The notes: generated by a model not told the origin, from the sequence alone. A DNA stretch of 64,000 nt from Paralithodes platypus (GCA_032716605.1 CM064495.1:43665571-43729570), one strand, 5' to 3'. Positions 21,736-34,514 are shown, numbered from the stretch's first letter. Numbers and translations are program-made.

Positions 21736-22910
21736 AATATTTCAGAGGCTTCGTGTATTTACACGTTATAAGTTCAATGTGCAGTTGACTCGTTTAATAT
21801 GCAATCTCAGAATATTTAGGCTTATTAGAAGCTTAAAAGGTAATGTATACAATATACTGGCAATATATATATAATGAAAAAAAGGATGAATTAAGAAATA
21901 TATAAGCCTTACTGTTTCCTACAGCAATCTAAAATATATAATTGCATAACTACAAGTGCAGAGACTACGGATTAAACAAGGTGACTTTACAATGCAATAA
22001 CATTGTTATATGATAGTGTCCACCTTTCGTCATACCAGCCTTCAGAAATAGCAACATTTATAGGATTATGCATTATGATTATCATATGTTTGTTGTCAGA
22101 TCAGATGTAGAACCCAAAACAAAATGTTGCGCCAAGATTCACAGAAAACGGTAGTCAGTGCGCAGACTGGGTAACAGCCAGGTAGCTTGGCGGGAAAGAC
22201 GCGACCGAAAGTCAAATGAGCCTTTATCTAATTCTTCTAATGTAGCAAATAAATTCATCCACCATTAATAATACATCTTGCTCTACTTCTCAACAATATT
22301 TACATTTTGAAAGACGGCTAGATATGTATATTATTGTTTTATCTACTCAACACTCGTACTAGATAAGATAGACTCCGCGTTGATTAACCTCCGTCGAGTG
22401 ACCGTGACAGTAGTGAAGGATCGGTGCCCGTCCTTGAATATACCAAATATCCAAGTGCATCCGGTTATCCCGAACGTCCCTGCGTATACCGAGTGATGGG
22501 TGAAGGTATTAGGAATAATGTGAATAGAGATAGCGGGGCTTGAAGAAGAATTAAGGTACGGTTATTGACATATAATATGAGGTCTTCGTTCATACCAAGA
22601 CTGTTTAGGAGTTTCTTAACTAGCCTACTTATAAGCGAGTCTATTCGGTTTACTAGGTTAATTGTATGTAATAGGGTAAAATAAGAAAATGAAGGTGGCA
22701 AAATTGCTCTTAATGTCCTATGCAGCTTCAAACGAAGGTAAATTCTTTGGATTATAATCTAGAACAGGCTGGTCCAACTTCTAGGAAACTGTCGGCCATT
22801 GTAACATATATTTTATGGCGTGGTCCACACTCACACAAACACACAAAATAAAATGCATGTTCAAGCTATAGCCTATTAGCACCAGTACTAGGCTACCTGG
22901 TATAGCTAAA

Positions 22911-24490
22911 ACTACAAGAAAAACGAAAATAATTAATATGATAATTTTACTGTAGCATTATTTATTCTTACTTACTTAGATGTTTGGGGGTGTGGCTTCT
23001 CCTTTACTAATTTTGCTATTGATACTGGTGGTAGCAAGTCGAAAACAAAGCATCCAGGGTGTCATTTCCCATTAGGTTTCGGGTCTTGGATTTTACTCTC
23101 ATTTTGAGAGTTAGTTTGAAATAAGATATAAATTGCGAGTGACTAACTCGGTTACAAAACGGAGGCAAACTGGCGTCTGGCGAGTGGTGACTGGAACGGC
23201 TGCCTCAGTTCTTCTTATTTTTCTTCCAACTTCACGATTGCTGAGCCCCTAACGAATTAACGCCATCACGACAGCCTTTTCTTCCAGGTTAAGCTTGGTA
23301 GGGCGAGAAATGACAACCTGGTTATATGGGGAGGTTGCAGTGACCAGTTAGGCAAGGGAGGCAAAGGTGCAGTCAACTCGGCAAAGGTACAGTCAACTCG
23401 TCTAATCCGCAGTCTCAGACTAATATTTAGGCTTATTAGTAGCTTAAAAGTTAATTATAAAATACACTGGCAATATCTATAATGGAAAAGAGGATGAATT
23501 AAGAAATATAGCAATCTAAAATACATGATTGCATAACTACAAGTGCAGAGACTACGGTAAACGAGTTGACTACAATGCAAGAACAGTGTTATATGGTAGT
23601 TTCCACCTTTCGTCATACTAGCCTTCAGAAATAGCAACATTTATAAGATTATGAGTTATGATAATCATGTTTGTTGTATAACCCACAAAAAAAAAAAAAA
23701 AATTGCGCAAAGATTCACAGAAAACGATAGTCAGTGCGCAGCCAGGTAGCTTGGCGGGAGAGACGCGACCGAAAATCAAATGAGCCGTTATCTAAATTTT
23801 CTAATCTAACAAATAAATTCATCCACCATTAATAATACATCTTGCACTACTTCTCAACAATGTGTACATTTTGAAAGACGGCAAGATATGTATATTATTG
23901 TTTTATCTATTCAACACTCACACCAGATAAGATAGACTCCGCGTTGACTAACCTCCGTCGAGTGACGGTGACAGTAGGGAGGATCGGTGCCCGTCCTTGA
24001 ATATACCAAATACCCGAGTGCATCCAGTCATCCTGAACGTCCCCGCGTATACCGAGTGATGGGTGGAGGTATTAGGAATAATGTGAACAGAGATGGCGGG
24101 GCTTGAAGAAGAATTAAGGTACGGTTATTGATATCTAATGTGTGGTCTTCGGTCATACAGAGAATGTTTAGGAGTTTCTTAACTAGGCCTACGTATAAGT
24201 GAGCCTAATCGGTTTACTAGGTTAATTGTATGTGTTAGGGTAATTAATTGTATGTAATAGGGTAAAATAAGAAAATAGAAGTGGTAAAATTGCTGTTAGG
24301 CTAATGTCCTATGCAGCTTCAAACGAAGGTGATTTTTTTTGGATTATAATCTAGAACAGGCTGGTCCAACTACTAGGAAACTGTGAGTCACTTAAACATA
24401 TATATTTTATGCCGTGGGTCACACACACACACAAAACGCATGTTGAAGCTATATTGGCACCAGTACTAGGCTAGGCTACCTGGTATAGGC
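22911..24490 (+). repeat. Duplicated segment, copy C (rearranged)
   Basis: Part a is cut at about 23205. A Tc1-like fragment lies where part b is expected, and parts c and d follow (23370-24490) with the same words as copies A and B. This points to deletion or replacement of part b. Confidence 0.8.
23205..23350 (-). pseudogene. Tc1-like transposase N-terminal fragment
   Basis: On the minus strand the sequence reads PTKLNLEEKAVVMALIR, a stop, then GLSNREVGRKIRR, the helix-turn-helix start of a Tc1-type transposase. It is a shorter relative of 25221-25640, with an in-frame stop. Nothing of the catalytic domain is present. Confidence 0.7.
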
Positions 24491-25150
24491 CTAGCTAAAA
24501 CTAAAAGAAAAGGGAAAGTAATTACTGTAGGTAACATAGGCTATTAGGCCTAGTACGAATTCATTATAATCAGAAAATGAGCGTATATGAAATAACATCT
24601 ATAGGCCTAAATATGACATGTTAATCAGATAATTTTACTGTTGCATTATTTATTCTTACCTACTAATGAGATGTTTGGGGGTGTGGCTTCTCGTTTACTA
24701 ATTTCTCCATATGAATATTGATACTGGTGGTAGCAAGTCGAAAACAAACATCCAGGGTGTCATTTCCCATTTGGTTTTGAGTCTTCGATTCCACTCTCAT
24801 GTTGAGAGGTAGTTGGAAATGAAGATATATGTGAGTGATCTCGTTTACAAACCGGAGGCAAACTGAAACTGGCCGCTGGCGTCTGGTGACTACTCAGACA
24901 GACTGGGCCTTCTGTCAGGGTTGCCATTGTTTGCAGGTTTTTTGAAGATTCAAGGTTAACTTGTGTTCGTAAATGTTGCTGGGAAACTGGTACAATGCAT
25001 AGATTTTCATAACAAATAATTGAATATCTAGAATATAGAATATAGCCTAGTTAGGACTTCCGTTTTCAGATGACAATCGTTACTGCTAGATCACATTTCT
25101 CAAGATCTAATGGGAAATTGTTAAATCTGCAATACTGGGCTGTCCAGGAG
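24491..25150 (+). repeat. Duplicated segment, partial copy D (part a only)
   Basis: Matches 20326-20905 from CTAAAACTAAAAGAAA to AATACTGGGCTGTCCAGGAG, then stops at a GA tract. As in copy C, a Tc1-like fragment follows. Confidence 0.8.
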
Positions 25151-25220
25151 AGAGAGAGAGTACACAAATGTATGAAGACATGTACCGTACCATTTTAACG
25201 TTATATTTCCAATCAAAAAT

Positions 25221-25640
25221 TTAAAAATGTAGCCGTTGTTTTCTCATTCTATTGGTCAGAAGAGGTTTGTGAGCGGCACGACGACATTACAACTCGTTAT
25301 TTTAAAGTCGATGTTGAATGGTTCTTACTGCAACATTTTCCAGCACATCGGTCATGCATCCCCTTCAATTCCTTGACAGTAATTAATGGATCTTTCTTCA
25401 CTTCCCGTTCTAGAAACTTGTCTGTTCTTCTACTTGTCTTTAATTTTGTCCCAGGCCCTTTCTTTCTCGCGAGAGTAGTGCCTGTTCCTGTGACACTAGT
25501 CTGGCAGCCTTCTTCACTCGTCGAAAGTCTGCCTCGGATCTTATTTTCCTTCCAACTTCACAATTGCTGAGCCCTTCACGAAGTAACGCCATCACGACAG
25601 CTGTTTCTTCCGTGTTAAGCTTGGTAGAGCTAGAAATGAC
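25221..25640 (-). pseudogene. Tc1/mariner-type transposase remnant (DNA-binding part)
   Basis: Minus strand: STKLNTEETAVVMALLREGL, then CEVGRKI and RRVKKAARL form the first helix-turn-helix of a Tc1-like transposase. After a frameshift come KLKTSRRTDKFLEREVKKDP, ITVKELKGMH (second HTH) and a block reading RTIQHRL, then CRRAAHKPLL and RMRKQRLHF before a stop near 25221. Only the DNA-binding half of the usual ~340-residue protein is here; the DDE/DDD catalytic domain is absent. At least two frame changes. The plus-strand 65-residue frame at 25373-25570 is its shadow. Confidence 0.85.
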
Positions 25641-25985
25641 AACCTGATTATATGGGAAGGTTGCAATGACCAGTTAGGGAAGGGAGCACGGGACAACTAT
25701 CACACCTCCCAGGCTCCCACCTAGTCCCACGCAACCTACCCAGTCGTTACTGATGATTCGAATTTCGAATTAAAACAAAAACAAAAATATAAAATTGCCT
25801 CTCGATGATGCGCCAAGTTGCCAGATGTCAATATTTACAATTATAAATAATCTATTTGATACCACATTGAACAGAAACAACGTCGTGTCTGTCTATGGTT
25901 GCACAGTGATGTTTATTGTGCGATTTTTTTTTTTTTTTTTTTTTTGCGGTGACTGTATACTGTATATACCGGTATATACGGTATA
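25641..25985. other. No gene; poly-T 23 and TACCGGTATA palindromes
   Basis: A T-run of about 22-24 at 25924-25946 is followed by GTATATACCGGTATATAC. Frames crossing it are Phe- or Lys-homopolymer artefacts. Confidence 0.6.
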
Positions 25986-25989
25986 ATAT

Positions 25990-27660
25990 AATAACTAGTG
26001 GTGATGAGCCTTCGTTTGAATCGGCTGTTGAAATAAATAGTTGTGGTCATTCGAAAGGCAACAATACAGTGGTGGAGGACATGGAGAATGGGAAGGGTAT
26101 TTATAAGAATATAATATATAATGTAAAACTTGTAATGTATACAAACCAAAACAGGAACGGCACAATATAGACAACATCACTATGTGGAAATAACGATTGA
26201 GAAAAATATAAATGTGAAATATACAAACACAAAACCACCACATAGAATGTACATCACTATATGAGTAAGTGAATTTGGGTCCCAATCAAATTAGTCTCTC
26301 ATATATTAACGTACTCTCGTCATACTCAATGAATTGGTCAATTTGGGAAGTTTAGGACGTTCCGGTAATTCCGTTATATTATGTATGAATAAAGAAACTA
26401 TAAATTCATGTCTAAATATTGTATTCAAACAAATTTGCAATATGACAAGATATTAACAATAGTGCAACATGCATACAACACTCACAAACGATAGTGCTAT
26501 CGGGTAGGTACTGTAAGCATAGCATGAACACATGCCCTCTACCATATAAAGCAGCATTATTCTGTCACGTGTGCATAGTTTGGAAGCACAAGGCACATGT
26601 AAACATTGACCACCCAATAATTAGGTATAAAGAACATTATTTAGAGAATATACGAAACAAATGTTGACGGTGGGAGAGTAGAGGGAGGTATGGAGATTTG
26701 TCACTTACTGTAGGTCCATTTGTCACCTAATCTTCATAAGTATCCTGTACGCTCTTGATCTTGTTTGTGTGCCTTTCGTTATACATTTACTTATTACTTT
26801 TCTGCAATTACCGGGTGAGAGAGGGACGAGTTTTTTTTAATCAGAGAGGGTAGGACAGTAGAGATTAACTAAATTAAAGAGGACTCGATAACCAATACAC
26901 ATAATAAATGTCACTCCAGCTAAGGAAACAAAAAACAAAAACTGACACGAAGGGGTTGTCAATAATGTAAAGATAATGAAAGATAGCCTACCGAATATGG
27001 CAAGCCTAGATGCAGGAACGGTATTCAAACACGTATAAAAACCGCGCCAAACTCTTCATACCTCCCTCCCACTCCTCCCCTCTCCCTCCGTTAACATTCT
27101 TATCGTTTATTCTCCACAATATATTCTTTACACTTAATTTCTGGATGTTCAACGTTTACATGTGCCTTGTGCTTCCAACCTATGCGCATGTGACACAATA
27201 ATATTGATTTATACGGGAGATATAATTTATATTATTATAACGCCCTTCCCTTCCCTTCCTCCATCTCCTCCACCACTGCCTTGATGCCTTCGTGTGACCA
27301 CAACTATTTATGTCATCCGCTGGCTGCTATGCTTTTGTTACATTGATGCTTGTGTTGGGAAAAAAAGTAAATACATTTTAGTGTTTTACAATTAAGTCTG
27401 TTTTCTTTAACCAGCCCTCACCCTCACGACGTACTGGAATATATAATAATATAATATAATTTGCTTGGGAAACAGATTAACTTGCTCATGTAGTAATGTA
27501 CACCCTATGTGGTGGATTGTGTTCTTTTATTTATAAATTTTTATTTTACTTAAAGCGTTGTTTCTACATTGCGATTTTGATTAGTTGTTTTGTCTTTTTA
27601 CTGTGTTCGTATACGTTTTGGTTTGTTTATCTTGCAAGTTTTACATTATAATTATGTACC
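25990..27660. repeat. Opposed repeat modules W, X, Y, Z
   Basis: Minus-oriented modules W (25995-26105), X (26110-26290), Y (26290-26530) and Z (26560-26700) are matched by plus-oriented Z (27050-27200), W (27235-27350) and X (27455-27655). Anchor words: ACATGTGCCTTGTGCTTCCA (Z), GACCACAACTATTTAT (W), TTTTGGTTTGT.TA..TTGCAAGTTTTACATT (X). Y and X recur in plus orientation at 59970-60475. The order differs between arms, so it is a rearranged mobile or satellite family, not a simple palindrome. No transposase seen. Confidence 0.7.
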
Positions 27661-28140
27661 GGTACTTTTTATGGATATAAATTATAGGTTATATACCGGT
27701 ATTTTGATTACTTACTAGCCTAATTACCACTATATCTAATGCTTACCGACTAACTTGAGTTACTAAGCCATAACTGGGCAAAGCTTTGAAATTCACAATC
27801 AAGATCCATAGAATTTCATTGAATAATTTCATGGACAGTAATTACGAACGCAATACAGAAATGTGCAGCTAGTTCAATTGTAAGAACACATTTGACGATA
27901 AACAGGAATGGGTATCAGTAACCAAATAGGCTAGTCTAACGGTAAACGCAGTATGATAAAGTAGGTGTACCAGTAAACAGAAGACATACTAGCGAGTTCG
28001 TAGCTAGAGGGTTTAGCAATAAGAATCCCTTCCATAATGTTTCCGCGAACAGATAGATTTACGATAATTAGAGGTGATGTGAGAATGAGCAGGGAGGCGC
28101 AACAGTAAGCAGATAGTCTGATAATACGTAGGTGTGGCAG
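27661..28140. other. No gene seen
   Basis: AT-rich sequence with two ACCGGTA palindromic words (27658, 27696). The minus-strand frame at 27931-28224 has no domain. Confidence 0.35.
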
Positions 28141-28193
28141 TACCCCTCCCCCTCTGTGTGTGTGTGAGAGAGAGAGAGGGGGGGGGGGGGGGG
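28141..28193. repeat. (GT)n-(GA)n-G16 compound tract
   Basis: TGTGTGTGTG, then GAGAGAGAGA, then 16 G (28178-28193). Confidence 0.9.
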
Positions 28194-28199
28194 TGAGAA

Positions 28200-28840
28200 T
28201 GGAGGGAGAAACTAAAGTAGACAAGGAGGGAGGGATTATTTAATGAAGGAAGGCAGGGATGGGAGAGGGGCTGTAGAGAGGGCAGGAAGGAGGAAGGGCA
28301 GGGAGAGAGAGGAGGGAAAGTAGGGAATGAGGAATAGAGAGATCGAAAAGGAAAGAGAATGAGAATGACGGGGTGAAGGTAGGGAGTGCAGGAGTGAGCT
28401 AGTATTGAATATAAGGAGAAGAAAAGTAGGAAGGCAGGCAGGCAGGGAGGGATGGGGAGAACAAGGAGAGACGCACGGTAAATAGAATGAAAGAAGGGAA
28501 GCTATTCAGGGAGGGAGTAAGTGAGGGAAGGAGGAATGAAAGAAGAAAGACAAGCAGTAGGGTTGGGCAGGCATGGAGGGGATAGGGCAGATAGGGAGGG
28601 AGGGAGTCGGATGTGCAAGCAAGGAGGTAGAAAGGCATACAAGTAGATAGTAAGGAAGAGAGGGAGTTAAAGAAGGGATGTAGAAAGGAAGAGAAGAAGA
28701 CAAGGAAGATAGTGAGGTGGGAAGTTGAGAGGGAGACAGGAATGAATGAAGGAAGACCGTATAAACTAAGAACAAAGGGAGGAAGTAAAACAAGCAATGA
28801 CGGGAAAGGGAGGGAGAGAGAGAGGGAGCGCGCGAGAGAG
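28200..28840. repeat. Purine-rich GGGA/GGAA tract
   Basis: Over about 640 bp the plus strand is mostly A and G in GGAGGGA, GGAAGGA and AGGCAGGG words. Minus-strand frames of 95 and 132 residues (Ser/Leu/Pro/Phe) are composition artefacts. Confidence 0.8.
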
Positions 28841-28854
28841 TAATCTAAGGTTGG

Positions 28855-29065
28855 TTTAGACTGCAGTATCCATTAAGGGTTTAGCACTGCCATAGAGCAC
28901 CCCACAACATCATCCTATCACCATTACGGCCTCTACCCCGCTAATTTTAACGTATTCGCTAATTATCGCGGCCGTTAGCGGTAAATTAACCTCGTTCTCG
29001 TGTTATGGGATTCCTGCGCCTTGCCTGTGTATACCGCGGCACCGCCTTGTTACCACAGGGGGCCG
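28855..29065. promoter_or_regulatory. GC-richer island with TAAT sites (candidate regulatory)
   Basis: Repeat-free island between low-complexity tracts. Holds CTAATTTT, GCTAATTATCGCGGCCG and GGTAAATTAACC in under 60 bp: TAAT homeodomain-type cores around a NotI-like CGCGGCCG. No open frame. Regulatory function is inferred from composition only. Confidence 0.25.
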
Positions 29066-29850
<785 letters not shown>

Positions 29851-30159
29851 CGAGCTTTATATTGATTTTTCGATTGCTGCAATGATCAGTGACATTTGTT
29901 TCTATATGTAAGGTAGACTCTTTTTAGGAGTAGCAGTGGTATACTTTTGTTGTTCTTCATTTATATTGTTATTGCATATATTAACTTATGCATTCACGTT
30001 GTATACACCTACTCGTACGATACAACAATGGTGGAACTGTATTTGTGTCTGCTAGTGTATTGTCCCCTATGAAGTGGGCTATCCCTACCTTATTAACAAT
30101 AGTGAGACTGTGGCCATTGTTTATACCACCATAACACCTAAAGTTTGGGAGCCTCGTTA

Positions 30160-30640
30160 GACAACTGGCCGTGCCCTTATTATGATCTCCGTCTTGCTTA
30201 CAACAACGACGTAATGGCTTGTTTTGCATGTTCTTATCACCTTTGCGTTGCTTAGAACAACGCGCGCGCGTGCGTGTGTGTGTTTACAATAAAGTATACA
30301 CTGGACGTATAGGTTATCATTATTATAGTCTTGCTTAGAATATCTTCTTGTGCTTATCACTTCAGTTTTGCTCTGAACAATGTGTGTATGTGCGAGTGCG
30401 TGTGTAGGTGTATTTATGTTATCTTGTTTAATTAAGCAGTGTTTTTAACTGTATACGCATAATATAATTATCTTCATATTTAAGGCACCATATCTGTTAG
30501 CTCATTTTATTATAATTTCGCCTTGATTTGAACAAAATGAATGTGTGATCGCAATCGTGGTGTGCGTGTGTGCGTTGCCTTATTTTTGACAAGTATAATG
30601 TACTACTAGTGTGTGTGTGTGTGCGTGTTATTAGCCTTGA
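30160..30640. repeat. Decayed ~110-bp units ending in GT tracts
   Basis: Words of the type TTATCAC.TT.G.TTGCT..GAACAA followed by (GT/GC)n recur at about 30235, 30355 and 30510-30560. Includes CGCGCGCGTGCGTGTGTGTG at about 30262. Confidence 0.55.
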
Positions 30641-31090
30641 TCTTAATTTGGTTTAAAGCCATTAATGATAATATAACTAGGGTGGTTTTGTAAGCCTTTC
30701 ATCTGTGTGTATTTTCTTGTTATTATCATTACGATGGTGTTATTGTGAGTGTAGGTGGTGGTGGAGGTGGAGGTGGTGTTAGCGTGTAAGGGGGGTGATA
30801 GCGGACGGTTACGTAGCACCCCATCACCTTTTACCGCGTCCACCCGCCCCCTCTCCTGCCCCCTCCCAGTTACCGCCCCCCCATCAGGCAGGTTAGGGCC
30901 CTCATCCGCTACCCTGATGTCCTATTAGGCGGAAGGAACTTTGAATGTGTCCATATTTCTCAACCTTTTACCCCGGAGTTTTACGGAGTAATTATTTGTC
31001 TTGATATTACCGTAAGTTAGAGGAGCGAGGGGTGAGTGAGGCCCGCCTTCACTCAGAGGCTCTCGTTGTGTCTGATGGACGGTGGCAGCG
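30641..31090. other. No gene seen
   Basis: GGT-rich short tract at 30755-30790, then a moderately GC-rich stretch. No open frame of note. Confidence 0.35.
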
Positions 31091-31097
31091 AGGCGGG

Positions 31098-31735
31098 GGT
31101 CTCTGCTGGCTGGGTGGGTAGGTGGTCTCTGCTGGCTAGATGGGTAGAGTAGTTTAGGTAGGTAGATGGGGTCTCTGGTGGTTTGGTGGGTATAGTAGGT
31201 GAGGTTCTCTACTGGCTTGGTGGGTACAGTAGGTTAGGCAAGTAGGAGGGGTGGGGGTCTCTGTTGGGTGGGTGGGTTCCGTAGGTCAGGCAGGCAGGTG
31301 GGGGTATCTGCTAACTGGGTGGGTACAGTAGGTTAGGCAGGCAGGTGGGGTATCTGCTAGTTTGGTGGGTTTATTAGGTCAGGCAGTCAGGTAGGGGTAT
31401 CTGCTGACTGGGGGGTACATTAGGTTAAACAGGCAGGTGGGGGTATCTGCTGACTGGGTGGGTACGTTAGGTCAGGCAGGCAGGTGGGGTCTCTGCTGAC
31501 TGGGTGGGTACGTTAGGTCAGACAGGCAGGTGGGGTCTCCGCTAGCTTGGTGGGTTCAGTAGGTCAGGTAGGCAGGTGGGGGGTATCTGCTGGCTGGGGG
31601 GGTACATTAGGTTAGGCACGCATGCAGGTAGACGGGGTGTATGCGTATGCTGGGTGGGTGGGTACACTAGATTAGGCAGGTATAAGCAGGTAGGTGGGGT
31701 CTCTGCTGGCTGGGTAGGCAGGTACACATATGGGG
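31098..31735. repeat. G-rich 46-47 bp minisatellite (~13 units)
   Basis: The unit runs GTGGGGTCTCTGCTGACTGG, GTGGGTACAGTAGGTCAGGC, AGGCAG. It is most regular from about 31240 to 31600, with larger spacings at the 3' end. The 73- and 80-residue frames on both strands are its translation. Confidence 0.9.
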
Positions 31736-31740
31736 CTGTT

Positions 31741-31765
31741 GGCATCACCGGTACTGAAAGGATTA
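31741..31765 (-). mobile_element. Possible terminus of TTAA MITE family B
   Basis: GGCATCACCGGTACTGAAAG then GATTAA resembles the right end of family B (GACGTC..GGTACAGAAAGGGTTAA). The rest of the element is not visible. Confidence 0.3.
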
Positions 31766-32720
31766 AGCCAAGGACGGTACGCATAGAAAACAGTTAAGTT
31801 AGGCAGATGGAGATGTAATTATGCAAACATATGGTGATACTAAACAGGAAGCCGGCTTGCATGCACTGAGATTGATTGGGCATATCAGTAAATACACACG
31901 CCCTATTTAATAGTCTCGGACAAGGTCACTTTCCTCAGTAGAGTTACCGTACTTTAAATCATCCCCTGATCACTAGCATAATCGGTCGTCAATACACTTT
32001 ATATACAGTACAATTATAAGCTTTTTCCATTATATTTTATTGTATTTATATATATATATATATTTATTTATTTTAATTATATATTTATTTTACTTTATAT
32101 TGACGTTTGTTTACCCTTTTAGTGCGACATTCCTCCCTATAGAGTGAATAACATTGTCTGACGTTAGAAGTTAGAATAAACAAAATCAAGTTGTCATGGA
32201 AATGAAAGAGGTGATTCCGCTAGATTTCTGCTAGTGATCATTCATAATATGAATAGCATTGTATAATGTCAGTTAGGATATTATAAAAATAATGAAATGG
32301 CTACTAGAGCATATTAATGTTTAGAGCCTGGACCTGGTGACAGCCCTGGCGATTTTTGGTAATTTTGACTAGAAGTATTTTCACCTTCAGTAACTTCGCC
32401 CACACTCAAAATAAGTTTACCCATATCTAAGCTAACCATGCATTTACCGTTACTTGAATTATCAAAGCCCTAATCTTATCTTATCTTAACCTAAGCTACC
32501 GTACTTGTTACCTTACTCTACCCTAACCTAATTAACCTAATCTATGCTAAAGTAAGCTAATGTAGCGTAGCTATCCGATTGACAGTGTTATTAAAACATG
32601 TGCAGGGTGAGTGAAAAGACTTGTGAACGTACGCACGTGTTGGCGAAATAAAGTGTAGGTACCCGTTGTGGACTTCGCCATACTTCCCCCATGTCTCGCA
32701 GTGGCTTACTCTTACTTCTC
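31766..32720. other. No gene seen; decayed CCTAA words at 32480-32570
   Basis: AT-rich. About 32480-32570 has loosely repeated CTTAACCTAAGC / CCCTAACCTAATTAACCTAA words resembling the arthropod telomeric motif but too irregular to call a telomeric array. Confidence 0.35.
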
Positions 32721-32760
32721 TCTCCCCCCCTGCCCCCCTCCCCCCCCCCCCCCCCCCCCC

Positions 32761-32822
<62 letters not shown>

Positions 32823-32883
32823 TCCTCTCTGTCTCTCTCGCCCCTCTCTCTCTGTTCTCTCTCTCTCTCTCTCTTCTTTCTCT

Positions 32884-32953
<70 letters not shown>

Positions 32954-33090
32954 AAAGCGTCACATTCCTCACCTCCAGTAACTGCAACTTCCCCGGCTAA
33001 GACTGATATATTATGTTTTTGCATTTTCCCCTCGCTCCTACACCCCACCCCTCACTCTCTCTCTCTCTCTCTCTCTCCCCCTCTCCCCCT
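32721..33090. repeat. C22-(CT)n compound array
   Basis: 22 C at 32740-32761, (CT)n at about 32764-32819, broken CT to 32880, a second (CT)n at about 32892-32951, then a shorter CT tract at 33053-33077. All frames of 60-175 residues here (Ser-Leu or Arg-Glu repeats) are artefacts. Confidence 0.95.
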
Positions 33091-33165
33091 CCCTCCCTCC
33101 CTCCCTCCTATAACACCACCTCCGGCTCCGCTTTTCCTTCCACCCAGCTCAAACTCCACAAATCT

Positions 33166-33182
33166 CCCCCCCCCCCCCCCCC
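33166..33182. repeat. C17 homopolymer
   Basis: 17 consecutive C. Confidence 0.9.
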
Positions 33183-33532
33183 TCCCTCCTTGACGACCTG
33201 AGTAAAGTTTAACTACGAGTAACCCTCCGAATCTTAATCTCACTTTGGTACACTCACCCACACTACCTCGTTTCCTACCTCGGATTTTGTTTATATACAA
33301 GACTATCGTTAATGAAATGTGAATGTAACTTTTTAGACATTAGTTAATTTATGAATTTGGTTAAGTACTCAACTTCAAACTACATTGATATTAAAATATT
33401 GCTGAAAGTATTGTAAATCAAATAAGCAGGGTGAAGTAGGTTTACGTTGTCGATTATTCGTAGAGACCTAATATAAATGTGCACGTCCTACTTTTAATGT
33501 AACGAGAATATATGATGTCTTCGACTATAGTC
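33183..33532. other. No gene seen
   Basis: AT-rich sequence without recognisable features. Confidence 0.35.
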
Positions 33533-33745
33533 TACCTATTATAAGTAGGCCACATAGCTTGAATCTTAAGCTCTGTAACTCAAAGAGGGCTAGGTCAAAT
33601 TAGCTGTAAAATGTGACACGTATTGCCGGGCTGACTCTTTCAAAATGGTAGAAATATCAGCATGATTACTCTAGTCGTTATTGAGTTTCAGAGGTTGGTA
33701 GTATTTTTTTTTTTTTTTGGGGGGGGGGGCTGGCTTACCTATAAT
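33533..33745. mobile_element. TA-flanked MITE family D, copy 3
   Basis: Left end ACTATAGTCTACCTATTATA. Internal CTCTGTAACTCAAAGAGGGC and GATTACTCTAGTCGTTATTG match the other copies. The right arm is broken by T14-G11 (33705-33729) before CTTACCTATAATT. Confidence 0.75.
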
Positions 33746-33824
33746 TAAAAGGGTATAGGAGTGTTACTTTGAGTAGTTGCGAATCCCTACAAGGGCATGA
33801 GCACGAAAGTGGGTTCGTCTATTT

Positions 33825-34350
33825 TACAATGTAGCTTTAGGATATGAAATCGGAGTAACCACTAGTACCTCCAATTGTTAACGAGGCTTTAGGACAAAAG
33901 ACTAGAGCAGTTTTGTCTTATTTAGATTATGACTTTAAGATATGAAGACTGAGTAATATTAGTTCCTCAAACATACAGTATGACTTTAGGATTTGAAATC
34001 AAAAGGGTATTGTCCGAATTACAATGTGACTGATAGTAATACCTACTCGAATACCTACGAACATTAATCAGACTTTATAGTACTGTACGTGAAGACAAGA
34101 GTTTTGTGACTTCTAGACATGAAGCAGAGGCCTTGGGTTCTGGATTCCCGTGTGAGGGTCGCTGTCTTGGCCAAATAACTGTGGTCAGTAGAACATGGAA
34201 GACACAGAAAGTTTCGTCCGACTTACAATGACTTTAGGATACGAACACAAAATAACTTCTAGTACCTCCGACTTTTAATGTGACGATAAGACATAAAGCA
34301 GAGGCCTTGGGTTCTGGGTTCCCGTGTGAGGCCCTCTGTCTAGGCCAAAT
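33825..34350. repeat. Decayed repeats with a 60-bp direct repeat 173 bp apart
   Basis: GCAGAGGCCTTGGGTTCTGG followed by TTCCCGTGTGAGG and GGCCAAAT occurs at 34117-34177 and 34290-34350. Around them are weaker units with GACTTTAGGATA.GAA and ACTAGTACCTCC.A. Confidence 0.75.
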
Positions 34351-34514
34351 GTGTGTTGAGTAGGGGTAAGTGTGAGGCCTGGTGGTGGTGGTGGTAGCGT
34401 TTGGCCTCCACGTCCAGCATTCACCAACACGCCATTAGTCAGCGTCCCCGGCCACTGGATCACCTCAACCTAATTTATGATCCGTTGGGACCTTCGGATG
34501 GGGGTGGGGGGGAG

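Larger units (their letters stand above)
20326..22910 (+). repeat. ~2.4-kb duplicated segment, copy B
   Basis: The most complete copy. Part a: 20326-20905 (CATCCAGGGTGTCATTTCCC, AACCGGAGGCAAACTGGCGT). Part b: 20905-21720. Part c: 21720-22790 (GTAGCTTGGCGGGAAAGACG, GATAGACTCCGCGTTGATTA). Part d: 22790-22910. No gene. The 60-90-residue frames inside are not preserved in the sister copies. Confidence 0.85.

Noticed and set aside
32480..32570. Interstitial telomeric (CCTAA)n array
   Set aside because: Only a few irregular CCTAA words, no consistent period.
32666..33193. Open frames up to 175 residues on both strands
   Set aside because: They are Ser-Leu or Arg-Glu translations of (CT)n/(GA)n and poly-C; low-complexity DNA lacks stop codons in some frames.
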